Shown here one piece after another: positions 21,306 through 31,063 of a DNA stretch of 64,000 bases. Every line of letters starts with the position of its first letter. Position 1 is the stretch's first letter. The notes under the pieces are model-generated. The model made no database searches. It was given only the letters and a program-made list of their open reading frames with translations, and was not told the origin of the DNA. This stretch comes from Marinobacter sp. HL-58. Its GTDB lineage: Bacteria; Pseudomonadota; Gammaproteobacteria; Pseudomonadales; Oleiphilaceae. The position numbers and the translations under genes are program-made. The stretch is taken from positions 1 to 64,000 of the forward strand of contig NZ_LIHP01000019.1 in the NCBI RefSeq assembly GCF_001314605.1, written 5' to 3'.

Positions 21306-22646
21306 ATGACGGCAGACACCATTACCGCAGCAGATATTCGCATCAACGCACGCTGGGTGATTCCCATTGAACCCGCCAACACGGTACTGGATCACCAGGC
21401 CATCATTGTCCAGGGCGAGCGGATTGCGGCGGTGGTTTGTCAGGAGGAAGCCGACGCCCGCTTCCGCGCCAGGGAAACCATCAACCTGCCGGATCATGTG
21501 GTACTTCCCGGCCTGATCAATATGCATGGTCATGCTGCCATGTCGCTGTTCCGGGGCCTGGCGGACGACCTGCCGCTGATGAGCTGGCTGAACGACCATA
21601 TCTGGCCCGCCGAAGGGGCTTTTGTCAGCGAATCCTTCATTGCCGACGGCACCCAACTGGCCATGGCGGAGATGCTTCGTACCGGCACCACCACGTTTTC
21701 CGACATGTACTTCTTTCCGGAGATCGTTGCCCAGCTGGCCAGGGATGCCGGCATGCGGGCCCAGGTGTGCTTCCCGCTGCTGGACTTCCCCACGCCCTGG
21801 GGCTCCGGGCCGGATGAATACCTTTCCAAGGGCGAAGCATTTATTCACCAGTGGCAGGACGATCCCTTTATCATGCCAGCCATAGGCCCCCACGCTCCCT
21901 ATACGGTATCCGACGAGCCACTGACCAGAGCGGTGGCGCTGTCCCGGGCAACAGGTGCCCCTATCCAGATCCACCTGCACGAAACTGCCTTTGAAGTAGC
22001 GGATGCGCTGGAGAAAACCGGCAAACGGCCGACCCAGCGAATGGCTGAACTGGATGTGCTCGGGCCGGAAACCCAGTGTGTCCACATGACCCAGATCGAC
22101 GACTCGGACATACAGCTGCTGCAGCAAACCGGCGCCCGGGTCATTCACTGCCCCGAATCCAACCTCAAGCTGGCCAGCGGGCTGAGCCCGGTACAGGCAT
22201 TCCGTGATGCCGGAATCACTGTTGCCATTGGCACCGACGGAGCCGCCAGCAATAATGATCTGGACCTGTTCGGCGAACTCAGCACCGCTGCCATGCTGGC
22301 CAAGGCCGTGGCGGACGACGCCACTGCCCTGTCGGCCCATGATGCGCTGGCCATGGCCACAATCCAGGGCGCAAAGGCCCTGGGGAGGGCGCACGAGCTG
22401 GGCTCGCTGGAAGCCGGCAAGCTGGCCGATATCATTGCCGTCGACCTGGGCGACCCGTTCCTGCAGCCGGTTTACGACCCGGCCTCGCACCTTGTTTACA
22501 GTAACCATGGGCGCCAGGTAAGCCATAGCTGGATCAATGGCGTACCTCAGGTACAGGAAGGCACGCTGACCCGTATTGATGTACCGGACCTGATGTTAAG
22601 GGTCCGGAGCTGGGCCGACCGTATTCGCGAACAGCAAACCAGCTGA
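21306..22646 (+). CDS. mtaD: 5-methylthioadenosine / S-adenosylhomocysteine deaminase (TRZ/ATZ family)
   Basis: Zinc-dependent amidohydrolase of 446 aa. Metal ligands are in INMHGHAAMSLFRG (HxH), the IHLHE segment and the late GTDGAASNNDLDL aspartate. In Pseudomonas the orthologue deaminates methylthioadenosine to methylthioinosine. Divergence from mtnA supports a methylthioadenosine salvage role. A possible -10 TATACT lies at 21239-21244, without a clear -35. ubiG follows after 33 bases, in the same order as in Pseudomonas. Confidence 0.9.
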   Translation: MTADTITAADIRINARWVIPIEPANTVLDHQAIIVQGERIAAVVCQEEADARFRARETINLPDHVVLPGLINMHGHAAMSLFRGLADDLPLMSWLNDHIWPAEGAFVSESFIADGTQLAMAEMLRTGTTTFSDMYFFPEIVAQLARDAGMRAQVCFPLLDFPTPWGSGPDEYLSKGEAFIHQWQDDPFIMPAIGPHAPYTVSDEPLTRAVALSRATGAPIQIHLHETAFEVADALEKTGKRPTQRMAELDVLGPETQCVHMTQIDDSDIQLLQQTGARVIHCPESNLKLASGLSPVQAFRDAGITVAIGTDGAASNNDLDLFGELSTAAMLAKAVADDATALSAHDALAMATIQGAKALGRAHELGSLEAGKLADIIAVDLGDPFLQPVYDPASHLVYSNHGRQVSHSWINGVPQVQEGTLTRIDVPDLMLRVRSWADRIREQQTS

Positions 22647-22679
22647 CGCCCTTTTTTCCGTTATCAGGCAGAGCCACCT

Positions 22680-23408
22680 ATGAGTAACCAGAACGTAGAT
22701 CACAATGAAATCGCAAAATTCGAGGCCCTGGCCAGCCGCTGGTGGGACCCAACCAGCGAGTTCCGCCCCCTGCACGATATCAACCCCCTGCGTCTCAACT
22801 ACATCGATGAGCGCGCCCCCCTGGCGGGAAAACGGGTACTGGATGTCGGCTGTGGCGGTGGCCTGCTGTCCGAGGGAATGGCGCAGCGGGGTGCCCATGT
22901 AACCGGTATCGACATGGGCGAGGCACCACTGGCGGTGGCCAGGCTTCATGGCATGGAAAGCGGCATATCCGTGGACTACCGTCAGACCACCATAGAAGAG
23001 CTGGCAAACGACCCTGAACACGCCGGCCAGTACGATGTGGTCACCTGCCTCGAGATGCTCGAGCACGTGCCCGACCCGGCCTCTGTGGTCAGGGCCTGCG
23101 CCACCATGCTCAAGCCCGGCGGGCATCTGTTTGTGTCCACCATCAACCGCAACCCGAAATCGTTCCTGTTTGCCATCGTGGGGGCCGAGTATGTGCTCAG
23201 GTTGCTGCCCAAAGGCACACACGAGTGGCGCAAATTCATCCGCCCCTCGGAAATGTCCGACCACCTGCGCCACGCCGGGCTTGAAGTCCGGGAATTGACT
23301 GGCATGACCTACAACCCGATCACCAAGGTGTATCGCCTGGGGCGGGATGTGGACGTCAACTATATGATGCACGCCATGGATACCCGTGGGGATACTGATC
23401 CGTCGTGA
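22680..23408 (+). CDS. ubiG: Ubiquinone biosynthesis O-methyltransferase
   Basis: SAM-dependent methyltransferase for both O-methylation steps of ubiquinone synthesis. The 242 aa protein begins with the UbiG-typical [17 protein letters not shown], then the SAM motif [16 protein letters not shown] (about 55-70) and the late [14 protein letters not shown] segment. It overlaps the next gene by four bases (GTGA), suggesting coupled translation with mupP. Confidence 0.96.
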   Translation: MSNQNVDHNEIAKFEALASRWWDPTSEFRPLHDINPLRLNYIDERAPLAGKRVLDVGCGGGLLSEGMAQRGAHVTGIDMGEAPLAVARLHGMESGISVDYRQTTIEELANDPEHAGQYDVVTCLEMLEHVPDPASVVRACATMLKPGGHLFVSTINRNPKSFLFAIVGAEYVLRLLPKGTHEWRKFIRPSEMSDHLRHAGLEVRELTGMTYNPITKVYRLGRDVDVNYMMHAMDTRGDTDPS

Positions 23409-24073
23409 CCGCCTCCTCCTCAATGCCATCAACCGTTCTGTTCGACCTGGACGGCACTCTGATTGATACCGCGCCGGATTTTATCCGGTGCCTGAACGAG
23501 CTCCGGCAGGCGCACGGCTTGCCGCCGTTGCTGGCACCCCATATCCGCCGCTCGGTGTCCAATGGCGCCAGGGCGATGATCCGGGTCGGTTTTGGTCTTG
23601 AACCGGAACACCCGGACTACCTGGCAAAGCACACCGCGTTTCTCGACCTTTACGAGGCCGGTGTAGCCGTGGAAACCACCCTGTTCGAGGGGGTGGAGGG
23701 CATCCTGAACGACCTGGAGGCGCGGGGAATTCCCTGGGGCATCGTCACCAACAAACCGGTTCGCTTTGCCGCACCGCTGATACAGGCCCTGGGGCTGGAG
23801 GAGCGCTGCGCTACCCTGATCTGCCCCGATCATGTCACCCACCGCAAGCCCCACCCGGAAGCGCTGCTGCTGGCCTGCCGGGAAGTGGGGGCCAATCCGG
23901 CCGCCGGCGTCTACGTGGGTGACCATGAACGGGACATCGAAGCGGGTCGCAATGCGGGCATGAAAACCATCGCGGTTCGTTACGGTTATATCGAACAGCC
24001 AGAATGTGTTGACCTGTGGCAAGCTGACATAGTCGCCGATACCGTCAGCGACCTGGCAAAACTGTTACAATAG
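23405..24073 (+). CDS. mupP: N-acetylmuramic acid 6-phosphate phosphatase (HAD family)
   Basis: HAD phosphatase of 222 aa with the nucleophile motif [12 protein letters not shown] and the late [12 protein letters not shown]. It resembles phosphoglycolate phosphatase (Gph), but the order ubiG-this gene-yciK is that of Pseudomonas mupP, which dephosphorylates MurNAc-6P in the cell-wall recycling route to UDP-MurNAc. Gph remains an alternative. Start is GTG at 23405 overlapping ubiG, or ATG at 23423 just before the HAD motif. Confidence 0.8.
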   Translation: MTASSSMPSTVLFDLDGTLIDTAPDFIRCLNELRQAHGLPPLLAPHIRRSVSNGARAMIRVGFGLEPEHPDYLAKHTAFLDLYEAGVAVETTLFEGVEGILNDLEARGIPWGIVTNKPVRFAAPLIQALGLEERCATLICPDHVTHRKPHPEALLLACREVGANPAAGVYVGDHERDIEAGRNAGMKTIAVRYGYIEQPECVDLWQADIVADTVSDLAKLLQ

Positions 24074-24152
24074 CGCCCCGGACAGGATGCGCTCGTACAC
24101 CTGAAACAGTACTTTCTATTATTTTCCAGTAAGTTCCCAACGGAGATACAGA

Positions 24153-24902
24153 ATGCAGGACTATCAAGCACCGGCCGACTTGCTGAAAGACCGCATCATC
24201 ATGGTGACCGGTGCCGGAAGCGGCATCGGACGTGCGGCGGCAAAAGCCTATGCAGCCCATGGCGCCACTGTCATCCTGGTAGGCCGTACCGTTGCCAAAC
24301 TGGAATCCGTGTATGACGAGATTGAAGCCGCCGGCTACCCGAAACCGGCCATCGTACCCCTGAACTTCGAAGGTGCGGCAGTCAAGGATTATGAAGAACT
24401 GGCGATGACCATCGAGGACAACTTTGACCATCTTGACGGCCTGCTGCATAACGCCGCCATCCTTGGCACCCGCAGCCCGATAGAGCTTTACGATCCGGAA
24501 ATCTGGAACAAGGTGATGCATGTCAATGCCACCGCCCCTTTCCTGCTGAGCCGGGCAATGATCCCGTTGCTCCGCAAGTCTGACGATGCCTCTGTGATTT
24601 TCACCTCCTCAGGTGTCGGCCGCCGCGCCAAACCCTACTGGGGTGCTTATGCGGTGTCCAAGTTTGCCATTGAAGGGCTGAGCCAGATGATGTCGGAAGA
24701 GCTGGACGACGACCGGCACAATATTCGGGTGAACAGTCTCAATCCGGGCGCCACCCGTACCAATATGAGAGCAACGGCGTATCCGGCCGAAAATCCGCAG
24801 CAGAATCCGGCGCCGGAAGACCTCATGCCGGTGTATCTGTACCTGATGGGGCGGGACAGCCGGGACGTCAACGGCCAACAGATAGACGCGCAACCGAAAT
24901 AA
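24153..24902 (+). CDS. yciK: YciK-type short-chain dehydrogenase
   Basis: An SDR of 249 aa with TGAGSGIGRAAAKAYA (NAD(P)-binding glycine loop, about 20-35), HNAAILG, and the YAVSKFAIEG catalytic Tyr/Lys segment. The opening MQDYQAPADLLKDRIIMVTG matches the YciK family. The substrate is unknown. The following gene starts directly after its stop codon (TAAATG). Confidence 0.92.
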   Translation: MQDYQAPADLLKDRIIMVTGAGSGIGRAAAKAYAAHGATVILVGRTVAKLESVYDEIEAAGYPKPAIVPLNFEGAAVKDYEELAMTIEDNFDHLDGLLHNAAILGTRSPIELYDPEIWNKVMHVNATAPFLLSRAMIPLLRKSDDASVIFTSSGVGRRAKPYWGAYAVSKFAIEGLSQMMSEELDDDRHNIRVNSLNPGATRTNMRATAYPAENPQQNPAPEDLMPVYLYLMGRDSRDVNGQQIDAQPK

Positions 24903-25136
24903 ATGGAACTGATTTTTTACACCACGTCCCAGTGCCAGCTTTGCGAGCTGGCGGAAGCGCTGCTGGTGAATACTCCCATGCCGGCGCCCATCCCCGTGGA
25001 TGCTGTGGACATTGCCCAGTCCGAGCAACTGGTGGAACGCTACGGCACACGGATTCCGGTACTTCGCCGTAACGACACCGGTGAGGAACTGGACTGGCCG
25101 TTTACCAGGGACCAGTTACTGAACTTTCTCCGATGA
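24903..25136 (+). CDS. Glutaredoxin-like small protein
   Basis: A 77 aa thioredoxin-fold protein with a CQLC motif near the N-terminus (FYTTSQCQLC) and the cis-proline segment YGTRIPVLRR. It is of the glutaredoxin-family/DUF836 type. A redox role is inferred from the CxxC only. The ATG abuts the yciK stop, so it is translationally linked to yciK. yaaA follows 12 bases later. Confidence 0.85.
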   Translation: MELIFYTTSQCQLCELAEALLVNTPMPAPIPVDAVDIAQSEQLVERYGTRIPVLRRNDTGEELDWPFTRDQLLNFLR

Positions 25137-25148
25137 GGATTGCCCGAC

Positions 25149-25919
25149 ATGTTGATGGTTATTTCCCCTGCAAAAACGCTGGACTACGAAAGCCCGCTGG
25201 CCACCACCAAAGCCACCCAGCCGGACTTTCTGGACGATTCCTGCGAACTGGTTGACCAGCTCAAGGAACTGGAACCCCATGACATCAGCAATTTGATGGG
25301 GGTCAGTGAAAAGCTGGGCCAGCTGAACGCCGAGCGCTTCCGCACCTGGCATACGCCGTTTACACCGGACAATGCGCGGCAGGCCGTGCTGGCATTCAAA
25401 GGGGATGTCTACACCGGGCTGGACGCCGGGAGCTTCAGCGACAAGGAATTCGACATTGCCCAGAAGCGCCTGCGGATACTTTCCGGCCTCTATGGTGTAC
25501 TCAAACCCCTGGACCTGATGCAGCCCTACCGCCTGGAAATGGGCACGAAATTCGAGAACCGCCGGGGCAAGGACCTGTATGCCTTCTGGTGCAGCAAGAT
25601 CACCGATGAACTCAACCGCCTGCTCAAGGCTGACGACGGCGTTCTGGTCAACCTTGCCTCCAATGAGTACTTCAAGGCCGTGCGCAAGAAAGAACTGGAC
25701 GCACGCCTGATCACCCCGCAGTTCAAGGACTGGAAAAACGGCCAGTACAAGATGATCAGCTTCTACGCCAAGAAGGCCCGGGGCCTGATGTGCCGCTACG
25801 CCATCCAGAACAACATCACCCAGGCTGATGATCTCAAGGGCTTTGACCTTGAGGGTTACCGTTTCAGCGAGGAGCAGTCCAGCGCAGATAACTGGGTATT
25901 CCTGCGGGACGAGCAGTAA
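25149..25919 (+). CDS. yaaA: Peroxide stress protein YaaA
   Basis: A 256 aa protein of the YaaA family, which in E. coli limits free iron and oxidative DNA damage during peroxide stress. The opening [16 protein letters not shown] and the late [14 protein letters not shown] are family hallmarks. Start at ATG 25149; the frame extends three codons upstream to a TTG. It sits in the plus-strand run from mtaD to rdgC. Confidence 0.95.
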   Translation: MLMVISPAKTLDYESPLATTKATQPDFLDDSCELVDQLKELEPHDISNLMGVSEKLGQLNAERFRTWHTPFTPDNARQAVLAFKGDVYTGLDAGSFSDKEFDIAQKRLRILSGLYGVLKPLDLMQPYRLEMGTKFENRRGKDLYAFWCSKITDELNRLLKADDGVLVNLASNEYFKAVRKKELDARLITPQFKDWKNGQYKMISFYAKKARGLMCRYAIQNNITQADDLKGFDLEGYRFSEEQSSADNWVFLRDEQ

Positions 25920-25936
25920 ACAGTCTGGAGTCAGCA

Positions 25937-26137
25937 ATGAACGAAGCAGTATTTTCAGAGCTTGCCATGCTGGTATTGCTCACGGGCCTTATTGTGTGGA
26001 TGGGTTTTATAGTCTGGGATCTGGCGAAGAAATCCCAGGCAGGACGATTCGGCACCATCGCGCTTTTCACCATCCTGGGTGCCGGTGTGGTGGGATTTAT
26101 CGTGAAAACAGTGCTGGTTGAAATCATGCAGATCTAG
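25937..26137 (+). CDS. DUF2788 small membrane protein
   Basis: A 66 aa protein with two hydrophobic segments (LAMLVLLTGLIVWMGFIVW and IALFTILGAGVVGFIV) separated by a short basic loop (DLAKKSQAGRFG). This is the layout of DUF2788 inner-membrane proteins. Function unknown. It starts 17 bases after yaaA and is probably in the same transcript. Confidence 0.85.
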   Translation: MNEAVFSELAMLVLLTGLIVWMGFIVWDLAKKSQAGRFGTIALFTILGAGVVGFIVKTVLVEIMQI

Positions 26138-26156
26138 CATTGCGCAGCAGTCACTT

Positions 26157-26180
26157 TACGGCCACTGACCGGTGGCCGTA
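26157..26180 (+). terminator. Stem-loop between DUF2788 gene and rdgC
   Basis: TACGGCCAC (26157-26165) and GTGGCCGTA (26172-26180) form a perfect nine-base stem with a six-base loop, 19 bases past the DUF2788 stop. No U-run follows; terminator function is tentative. Confidence 0.45.
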
Positions 26181-26236
26181 TCATCGCCTCCCTCTTTACT
26201 ATCGACATCAGCCAATAACCAACAAGGACCCGGACC

Positions 26237-27166
26237 ATGTGGTTTCGTAATGCCCGCGTATTCCGTTTTACCAAGCCATTTGAGATAACCGCCGAAGCCC
26301 TGGAGGAAAAGCTTCAGGCCGATGCCTTCAAACCCTGCGGCCCCCAGGAAACCTCACGCCAGGGCTGGGTTTCCCCCATGGGCAAACACAGCAACCTGCT
26401 GGTTCACAGTGCCGGTGGTTACCACCTGATTGCCCTGCGCAAGGAAGAAAAGCTGTTGCCCGCGTCCGTGATCAAGGAACTGGTGGACGAGAAAGCGGAG
26501 ATGATCGAAGCCGAGCAACACCGCAAGGTACGACGCAAGGAAAAGGACGAACTCAAGGAAGAAGTGATGCTGGAAATGCTGCCCCGGGCATTTTCCAAGA
26601 ACCGCCGCTGCTACGCCTACCTGGCCCCTGCTGATGGCGTGCTGGTGGTGGATGCCGGCTCCGCAAAACAGGCGGAAGACCTGGCCTCTACCCTGCGCAA
26701 GAGCCTGGGTTCGCTACCGGTTCGCCCTCCAGCCGTGGAACAGGCGCCTGCCTTTACCTTTACCGGCTGGCTCAATGAGTCCATTGACCTGCCCGCAAGC
26801 ATCGAACTGGGCTCCGAATGCGAGCTCAAAGACCCCTCCGAGGATGGCGGCGTGGTGCGCTGCAAGGGGCTGGACCTTCAGGGTGACGAAATCCGCAGCC
26901 ACCTGGATGCCGGCATGCAGGTCACCAAACTGTCCGTCACCTGGGACGACAATCTTTCATTCGTACTGGATGAGGAACTGGGTATCCGTCGGTTGAAGTT
27001 CGGCGACACGCTGCAGGAAAAACTGGACGATGTGGATGCAGACGACGCCGCTGCCCGCTTCGACGCTGCCTTTTCTCTGATGACGCTGGAGCTGGCCAGG
27101 CTGATCCCCGGCCTGCTGGAAGCACTCGGCGGAGAAGACCGCTCGGCGATCGTCGAAGAAAGCTGA
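26237..27166 (+). CDS. rdgC: Recombination-associated protein RdgC
   Basis: RdgC forms a ring-shaped dimer on DNA and competes with RecA. The 309 aa protein opens with the family motif MWFRNARVFRFTKPF and contains the GWVSPMG and LLPASVIKE segments of known RdgC proteins. The usual length is about 303. It is convergent with the Pat-type gene, with a stem-loop between. Confidence 0.96.
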   Translation: MWFRNARVFRFTKPFEITAEALEEKLQADAFKPCGPQETSRQGWVSPMGKHSNLLVHSAGGYHLIALRKEEKLLPASVIKELVDEKAEMIEAEQHRKVRRKEKDELKEEVMLEMLPRAFSKNRRCYAYLAPADGVLVVDAGSAKQAEDLASTLRKSLGSLPVRPPAVEQAPAFTFTGWLNESIDLPASIELGSECELKDPSEDGGVVRCKGLDLQGDEIRSHLDAGMQVTKLSVTWDDNLSFVLDEELGIRRLKFGDTLQEKLDDVDADDAAARFDAAFSLMTLELARLIPGLLEALGGEDRSAIVEES

Positions 27167-27172
27167 GGGCGC

Positions 27173-27195
27173 GCCGGCAGCACAAAACTGCCGGC
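27173..27195. terminator. Stem-loop between convergent rdgC and acetyltransferase genes
   Basis: GCCGGCAG (27173-27180) and CTGCCGGC (27188-27195) form a perfect eight-base stem with a seven-base A-rich loop, placed between two converging genes. No U-run on either side; probable but unproven bidirectional terminator. Confidence 0.45.
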
Positions 27196-27205
27196 TGTCC
27201 GGAAT

Positions 27206-29950
27206 TCAGTGGGACGTCTGCTCCAGGCGTTCCCGCTGCCAGTCTTTCTCCGGCTCATTCAGCACCAGGGTAAGGTCCATCACTTCCTCCTCCGGGTTGT
27301 AATGGATCTCGAAGCCCAGGTGCTCCGCCAGCCGCAACATCGGGCGGTTATCCGGCAGCACATTACCCACCATTTCCACCGTGCCTTTGGCGCGGCAGTA
27401 ATCGATCATCTTCTGCATCAGGGCCACGCCCAGCCCTTCGCCTTTCATTTTATCGTGCACCATCACCGCGAATTCCGCCCGCAGGTTGTCCGCGTCGGTC
27501 CAGGTACGGACAGTGCCCAGGGTTTCCTCACCCTCGCCGTCTTCCTTTGGTGCGTTGGCGATGAAGACCATTTCCCGGTCATAGTCGATCTGTACCATCT
27601 GGGCCACGTCTTCCCGTGAGAAGTGCTTGCGGTACTGGAAGAAGCGGTAGCGAATGGATTCCGGCGACTGGAGCTCGTGAAATGCCCGGTGCGCCGGCTC
27701 GTCTTCTGCCAGAACCGGGCGGATGATCACCCGCCGGCCAGACCTGGGCAGCACTATCCACTCCTCCAGTTCCCTGGGATAGGGCTGGATGATTGGCCGA
27801 CCCGGCTTGTCTGCCAGGTCAATGGCCACATTCACCGCGACGGCGCCCTGCTCATTGAACAGCAGCGGTGAAATCTCCAGACCGCGAATCTCCGGAATAT
27901 CAATCACAATCTGGGACAGGGTTACCAGGGTTTCAGACACCGCGCGAATGTCTTCCTCCGGTTTCAGGCTGTGCTCTTTCAGCAGCTTGTACATGTAGGT
28001 GCGCCGCAGTAGCTCCCGCGCCAGCACCATGTTCAGTGGCGGCAGGGCTATCTGGCGGTCGGTCATCACGTTGATCTGGGCACCGGCGGCACCGCACACC
28101 ACCAGTGGGCCGAACAGTTTGTCGCGGGTAATGCCGACACTGAATTCAATGCCACCCACGTGCTGGTAGGAACGCTGAACGGCAAACCCCAGGAAGCCAC
28201 TGTCCGGATAGTGTTTCTTGTACTCCTCCATCAGGAAACGGCAGGAGTCCATAATGGCCCCTTCGCTGTTCAGCTTCTGCACCGTGCCCTTGTATCGGCG
28301 TTGGCCGGGGCTCAGTTCAATCAGGGGATGGCAGGACTTTTCATGAATCAGCGTAATATCCACCGGCCGCCGCTCCACGGCGAAGGCTTCGAGTACCTCT
28401 TCCATGTCATCGCAATAAATGGTGTCCACGGTATTGATTCCGTAGTCACGGATCAGGTCCCGGGCTTCCCGGTTGGAAAGATGGCTGCGCCCTGCGCGCA
28501 GGGCATTGACCACCACCCGACGGGTCTGCGTATGGTCGTCAAAGTGGTCGGTAAACGATTCCGGCGTCTCTGTCAGCAGCCGCTGCACCCGCTGGTGGCG
28601 TACATGCTGCATGAACGCGGTGACAGCCTTTTCGGGATTGAAGAACGACGGTAACCCGGCCCGGTAGAACTCATCCCGGGCATCCAGCACCGTACTCTGG
28701 CCCAGCCAGCAGGTAAATACATTGAGCCGTGTACCCTTGGACGCCTGCACCACCGCATCGGCAATCTGAAGACTGTCCTGGGTCAGGCTGGGCGCGTACA
28801 TTACCAGCACGTTGGCAACTTCCGGATCCTTCGCCAGCACCTTGATGGCCCGGGCATACAGCTCTGGTGAAGCGTCATAGCCCAGGTCGATAGGATTCTT
28901 GCGAGTCCAGTAAGGCGGCAGGGACTCCGCCAGCGCAGCAATGGACTTCCCGGACAGCTCCGCCAGTTCTCCGCCAAGATGGGCCAGCCGGTCCACCGCC
29001 AGCACACCCGGGCCTACACCATTGGCCATGATTGCAAGGGTTTCCCGCCGCAAGGGCCGCATCCTTGTCAGGGTTTCAAGGGCATCAAACATCTGCCCCA
29101 GTCCATCCACACGCAGCACACCGGCGCGCTGTAACATGGCATCGTATATGGGGTCACTGCGGGTGAGCCCCGCGGGCAGTTCATGGGGAAACCATTCCGA
29201 TTCCGGCACCCGGCCGCTTTTTACGGCGATCACCGGTTTGGTACGCGAAGCCACACGGACGGCCGACATGAAACGGCGCGGATTGGGAATGTTCTCTATG
29301 TGCAGAAGGATAGCGCGGGTCTGGCTGTCCTGGGCGAGGTAATCGATCAGGTCGTCATGGTCGATGTCCATGCCATCGCCGAGAGTGAGAAAGTAGGAAA
29401 ACCCGACGCCCCGGGCAAAGGCCCAGTCAATCACCGAACTGGCAATGGTGCCGGACTGGCCGACGAACGCCACCTTGCCGGGAATGGCACCCATGTGGGC
29501 GTAGGTTGCGTTAAGGCTGCGGGCCGGAACCATCAGCCCGATGGTATTTGGGCCCAGCACCCGGATACCGGTTTCCCGGGCCGCATCCCGGACCGAGTAC
29601 ATCAACGGCTGGCCCGTCTTGCTGTGGCTCCGGGACATGCCACCGGTCATCACGATGGCCGTACGGACGCCTTCCTCCCCCAGCCTCCGGACCATTTTCG
29701 GCACGGTATCCGGGGGCGTACAGATAATCGCCAGGTCAGGGCTGAAGCCCATCCGGGAAACCTTCTTTACGCAAGGCACACCATGGACATTCTCGTAATC
29801 ATTCTGGTTAACCACCAGTAACTGCCCGGGATAGCCACCACCGAGCAGGTTCCGCAACACCATACCGCCCAGGTTATCCGCCCGCTCCGAGGCGCCGACA
29901 ACCACGATGGAAGAGGGATTAAAAAGGCTTTCCAGGTATCGGGTGCTCAA
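27206..29950 (-). CDS. Pat-type protein: acyl-CoA synthetase-like (ADP-forming) fused to GNAT acetyltransferase
   Basis: A 914 aa protein with a CoA-binding Rossmann domain (FNPSSIVVVGASE...), a succinyl-CoA ligase-like region, an ATP-grasp segment, and a C-terminal GNAT domain (about 750-900, with GEGLGVALMQKMIDYCR). This is the layout of Salmonella Pat/YfiQ, which acetylates and switches off Acs and other enzymes. In Pat the ligase part is thought to be regulatory rather than catalytic. It is divergent from an HDAC-family gene whose start codon is about 170 bases away. Confidence 0.92.
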   Translation of the reverse strand: MSTRYLESLFNPSSIVVVGASERADNLGGMVLRNLLGGGYPGQLLVVNQNDYENVHGVPCVKKVSRMGFSPDLAIICTPPDTVPKMVRRLGEEGVRTAIVMTGGMSRSHSKTGQPLMYSVRDAARETGIRVLGPNTIGLMVPARSLNATYAHMGAIPGKVAFVGQSGTIASSVIDWAFARGVGFSYFLTLGDGMDIDHDDLIDYLAQDSQTRAILLHIENIPNPRRFMSAVRVASRTKPVIAVKSGRVPESEWFPHELPAGLTRSDPIYDAMLQRAGVLRVDGLGQMFDALETLTRMRPLRRETLAIMANGVGPGVLAVDRLAHLGGELAELSGKSIAALAESLPPYWTRKNPIDLGYDASPELYARAIKVLAKDPEVANVLVMYAPSLTQDSLQIADAVVQASKGTRLNVFTCWLGQSTVLDARDEFYRAGLPSFFNPEKAVTAFMQHVRHQRVQRLLTETPESFTDHFDDHTQTRRVVVNALRAGRSHLSNREARDLIRDYGINTVDTIYCDDMEEVLEAFAVERRPVDITLIHEKSCHPLIELSPGQRRYKGTVQKLNSEGAIMDSCRFLMEEYKKHYPDSGFLGFAVQRSYQHVGGIEFSVGITRDKLFGPLVVCGAAGAQINVMTDRQIALPPLNMVLARELLRRTYMYKLLKEHSLKPEEDIRAVSETLVTLSQIVIDIPEIRGLEISPLLFNEQGAVAVNVAIDLADKPGRPIIQPYPRELEEWIVLPRSGRRVIIRPVLAEDEPAHRAFHELQSPESIRYRFFQYRKHFSREDVAQMVQIDYDREMVFIANAPKEDGEGEETLGTVRTWTDADNLRAEFAVMVHDKMKGEGLGVALMQKMIDYCRAKGTVEMVGNVLPDNRPMLRLAEHLGFEIHYNPEEEVMDLTLVLNEPEKDWQRERLEQTSH

Positions 29951-30120
29951 ACTTCGCTCCTTGCTTCGGATTGACCGGGCGGATGTACATCCTATCTTAG
30001 GCGCTTGTCTGTTGATGTAAAATGGCTATCGACACCATAAGACCAAAGAAACACGGCAGCAGCGTACTATCCCTGATAATATTGAACAAAATACAAGCAC
30101 AACGAGCGTTCAGGACCAGC

Positions 30121-31047
30121 ATGACAACGGGATTTTTCTCTCACGACGATTGCATGAAACACAACATGGGGGCGGAGCATCCGGAATCCCCGGAGCGGCT
30201 TGCGGCCATTATCAGTTACCTGGCGGATACCGGCCTGGAGCAGGAGCTGGACTGGGTAAGGCCGGACGAAGCCACCCGGGACCAGTTGCTGACCGTTCAC
30301 CCCGAGCGCTACCTGCACCAGCTGGACCTGATGCAACCCACCCGGGGCCGGGTGTATACCGACCCGGATACCGCGATGATGCCGGATACGCTGAGGGCAG
30401 CCCGCCTGGCAGCCGGGGCCAGCATCGAAGCGGTCGATATGGTTCTCAGCAGCCAGCTCACCAATGCTTTCGTCTGTGCCCGGCCACCGGGCCATCATGC
30501 CGAACGCAGCAGGTCCATGGGGTTCTGTTTCTATAACAACATTGCCCTGGCAGCCATGCGGGCGCTGAACTTCCATCATCTGGAGCGGGTGGCCATCATT
30601 GATTTCGATGTCCACCAGGGAAACGGCACGGTTGATATTGTCGGCGGCGATGAGCGCATTCTCATGTGCTCCAGTTTCCAGCATCCGTTCTATCCCCACT
30701 CCCACGTGCATCGGCAGGCTGAGAACATTATCAATACTCCCATCCAGGCGGGTGAGTCTGCGGACGAGTATCGTAGAATCGTGGAAGCGGCCTGGCTCAA
30801 ACGGCTGCAGGATTTCCGCCCGCAGCTGGTTCTGATTTCCGCCGGTTTTGATGGCCACCGGCTGGACCCGATGGCGGAGCTGAATCTGGAAGTGGAAGAC
30901 TATCGCTGGCTGACAGAAATGATCACCAGCATTGCCGCTGACTCTGCCAACGACCGGATTATCTCAACCCTTGAGGGGGGATATCATCTCAGGGCGCTGG
31001 CAGAAAGTGTGAATGCCCACCTTGAAGTGCTCAATTCCATCCGCTGA
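30121..31047 (+). CDS. Histone deacetylase family protein
   Basis: Zinc-dependent deacetylase-fold protein of about 308 aa. It has RPPGHHAERSRSMGFCFYNN (active-site histidine pair), IDFDVHQGNGT (zinc ligands Asp/His), and the late STLEGGYHL. Bacterial members remove acetyl groups from proteins, acetylpolyamines or acetoin-related compounds. Start at ATG 30121 with CAGGA upstream; a frame from 30022 has no clear start signal. It lies back to back with a protein acetyltransferase gene. A shared pathway is inference. Confidence 0.92.
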   Translation: MTTGFFSHDDCMKHNMGAEHPESPERLAAIISYLADTGLEQELDWVRPDEATRDQLLTVHPERYLHQLDLMQPTRGRVYTDPDTAMMPDTLRAARLAAGASIEAVDMVLSSQLTNAFVCARPPGHHAERSRSMGFCFYNNIALAAMRALNFHHLERVAIIDFDVHQGNGTVDIVGGDERILMCSSFQHPFYPHSHVHRQAENIINTPIQAGESADEYRRIVEAAWLKRLQDFRPQLVLISAGFDGHRLDPMAELNLEVEDYRWLTEMITSIAADSANDRIISTLEGGYHLRALAESVNAHLEVLNSIR

Positions 31048-31063
31048 TATCACCAGCGGGCTT

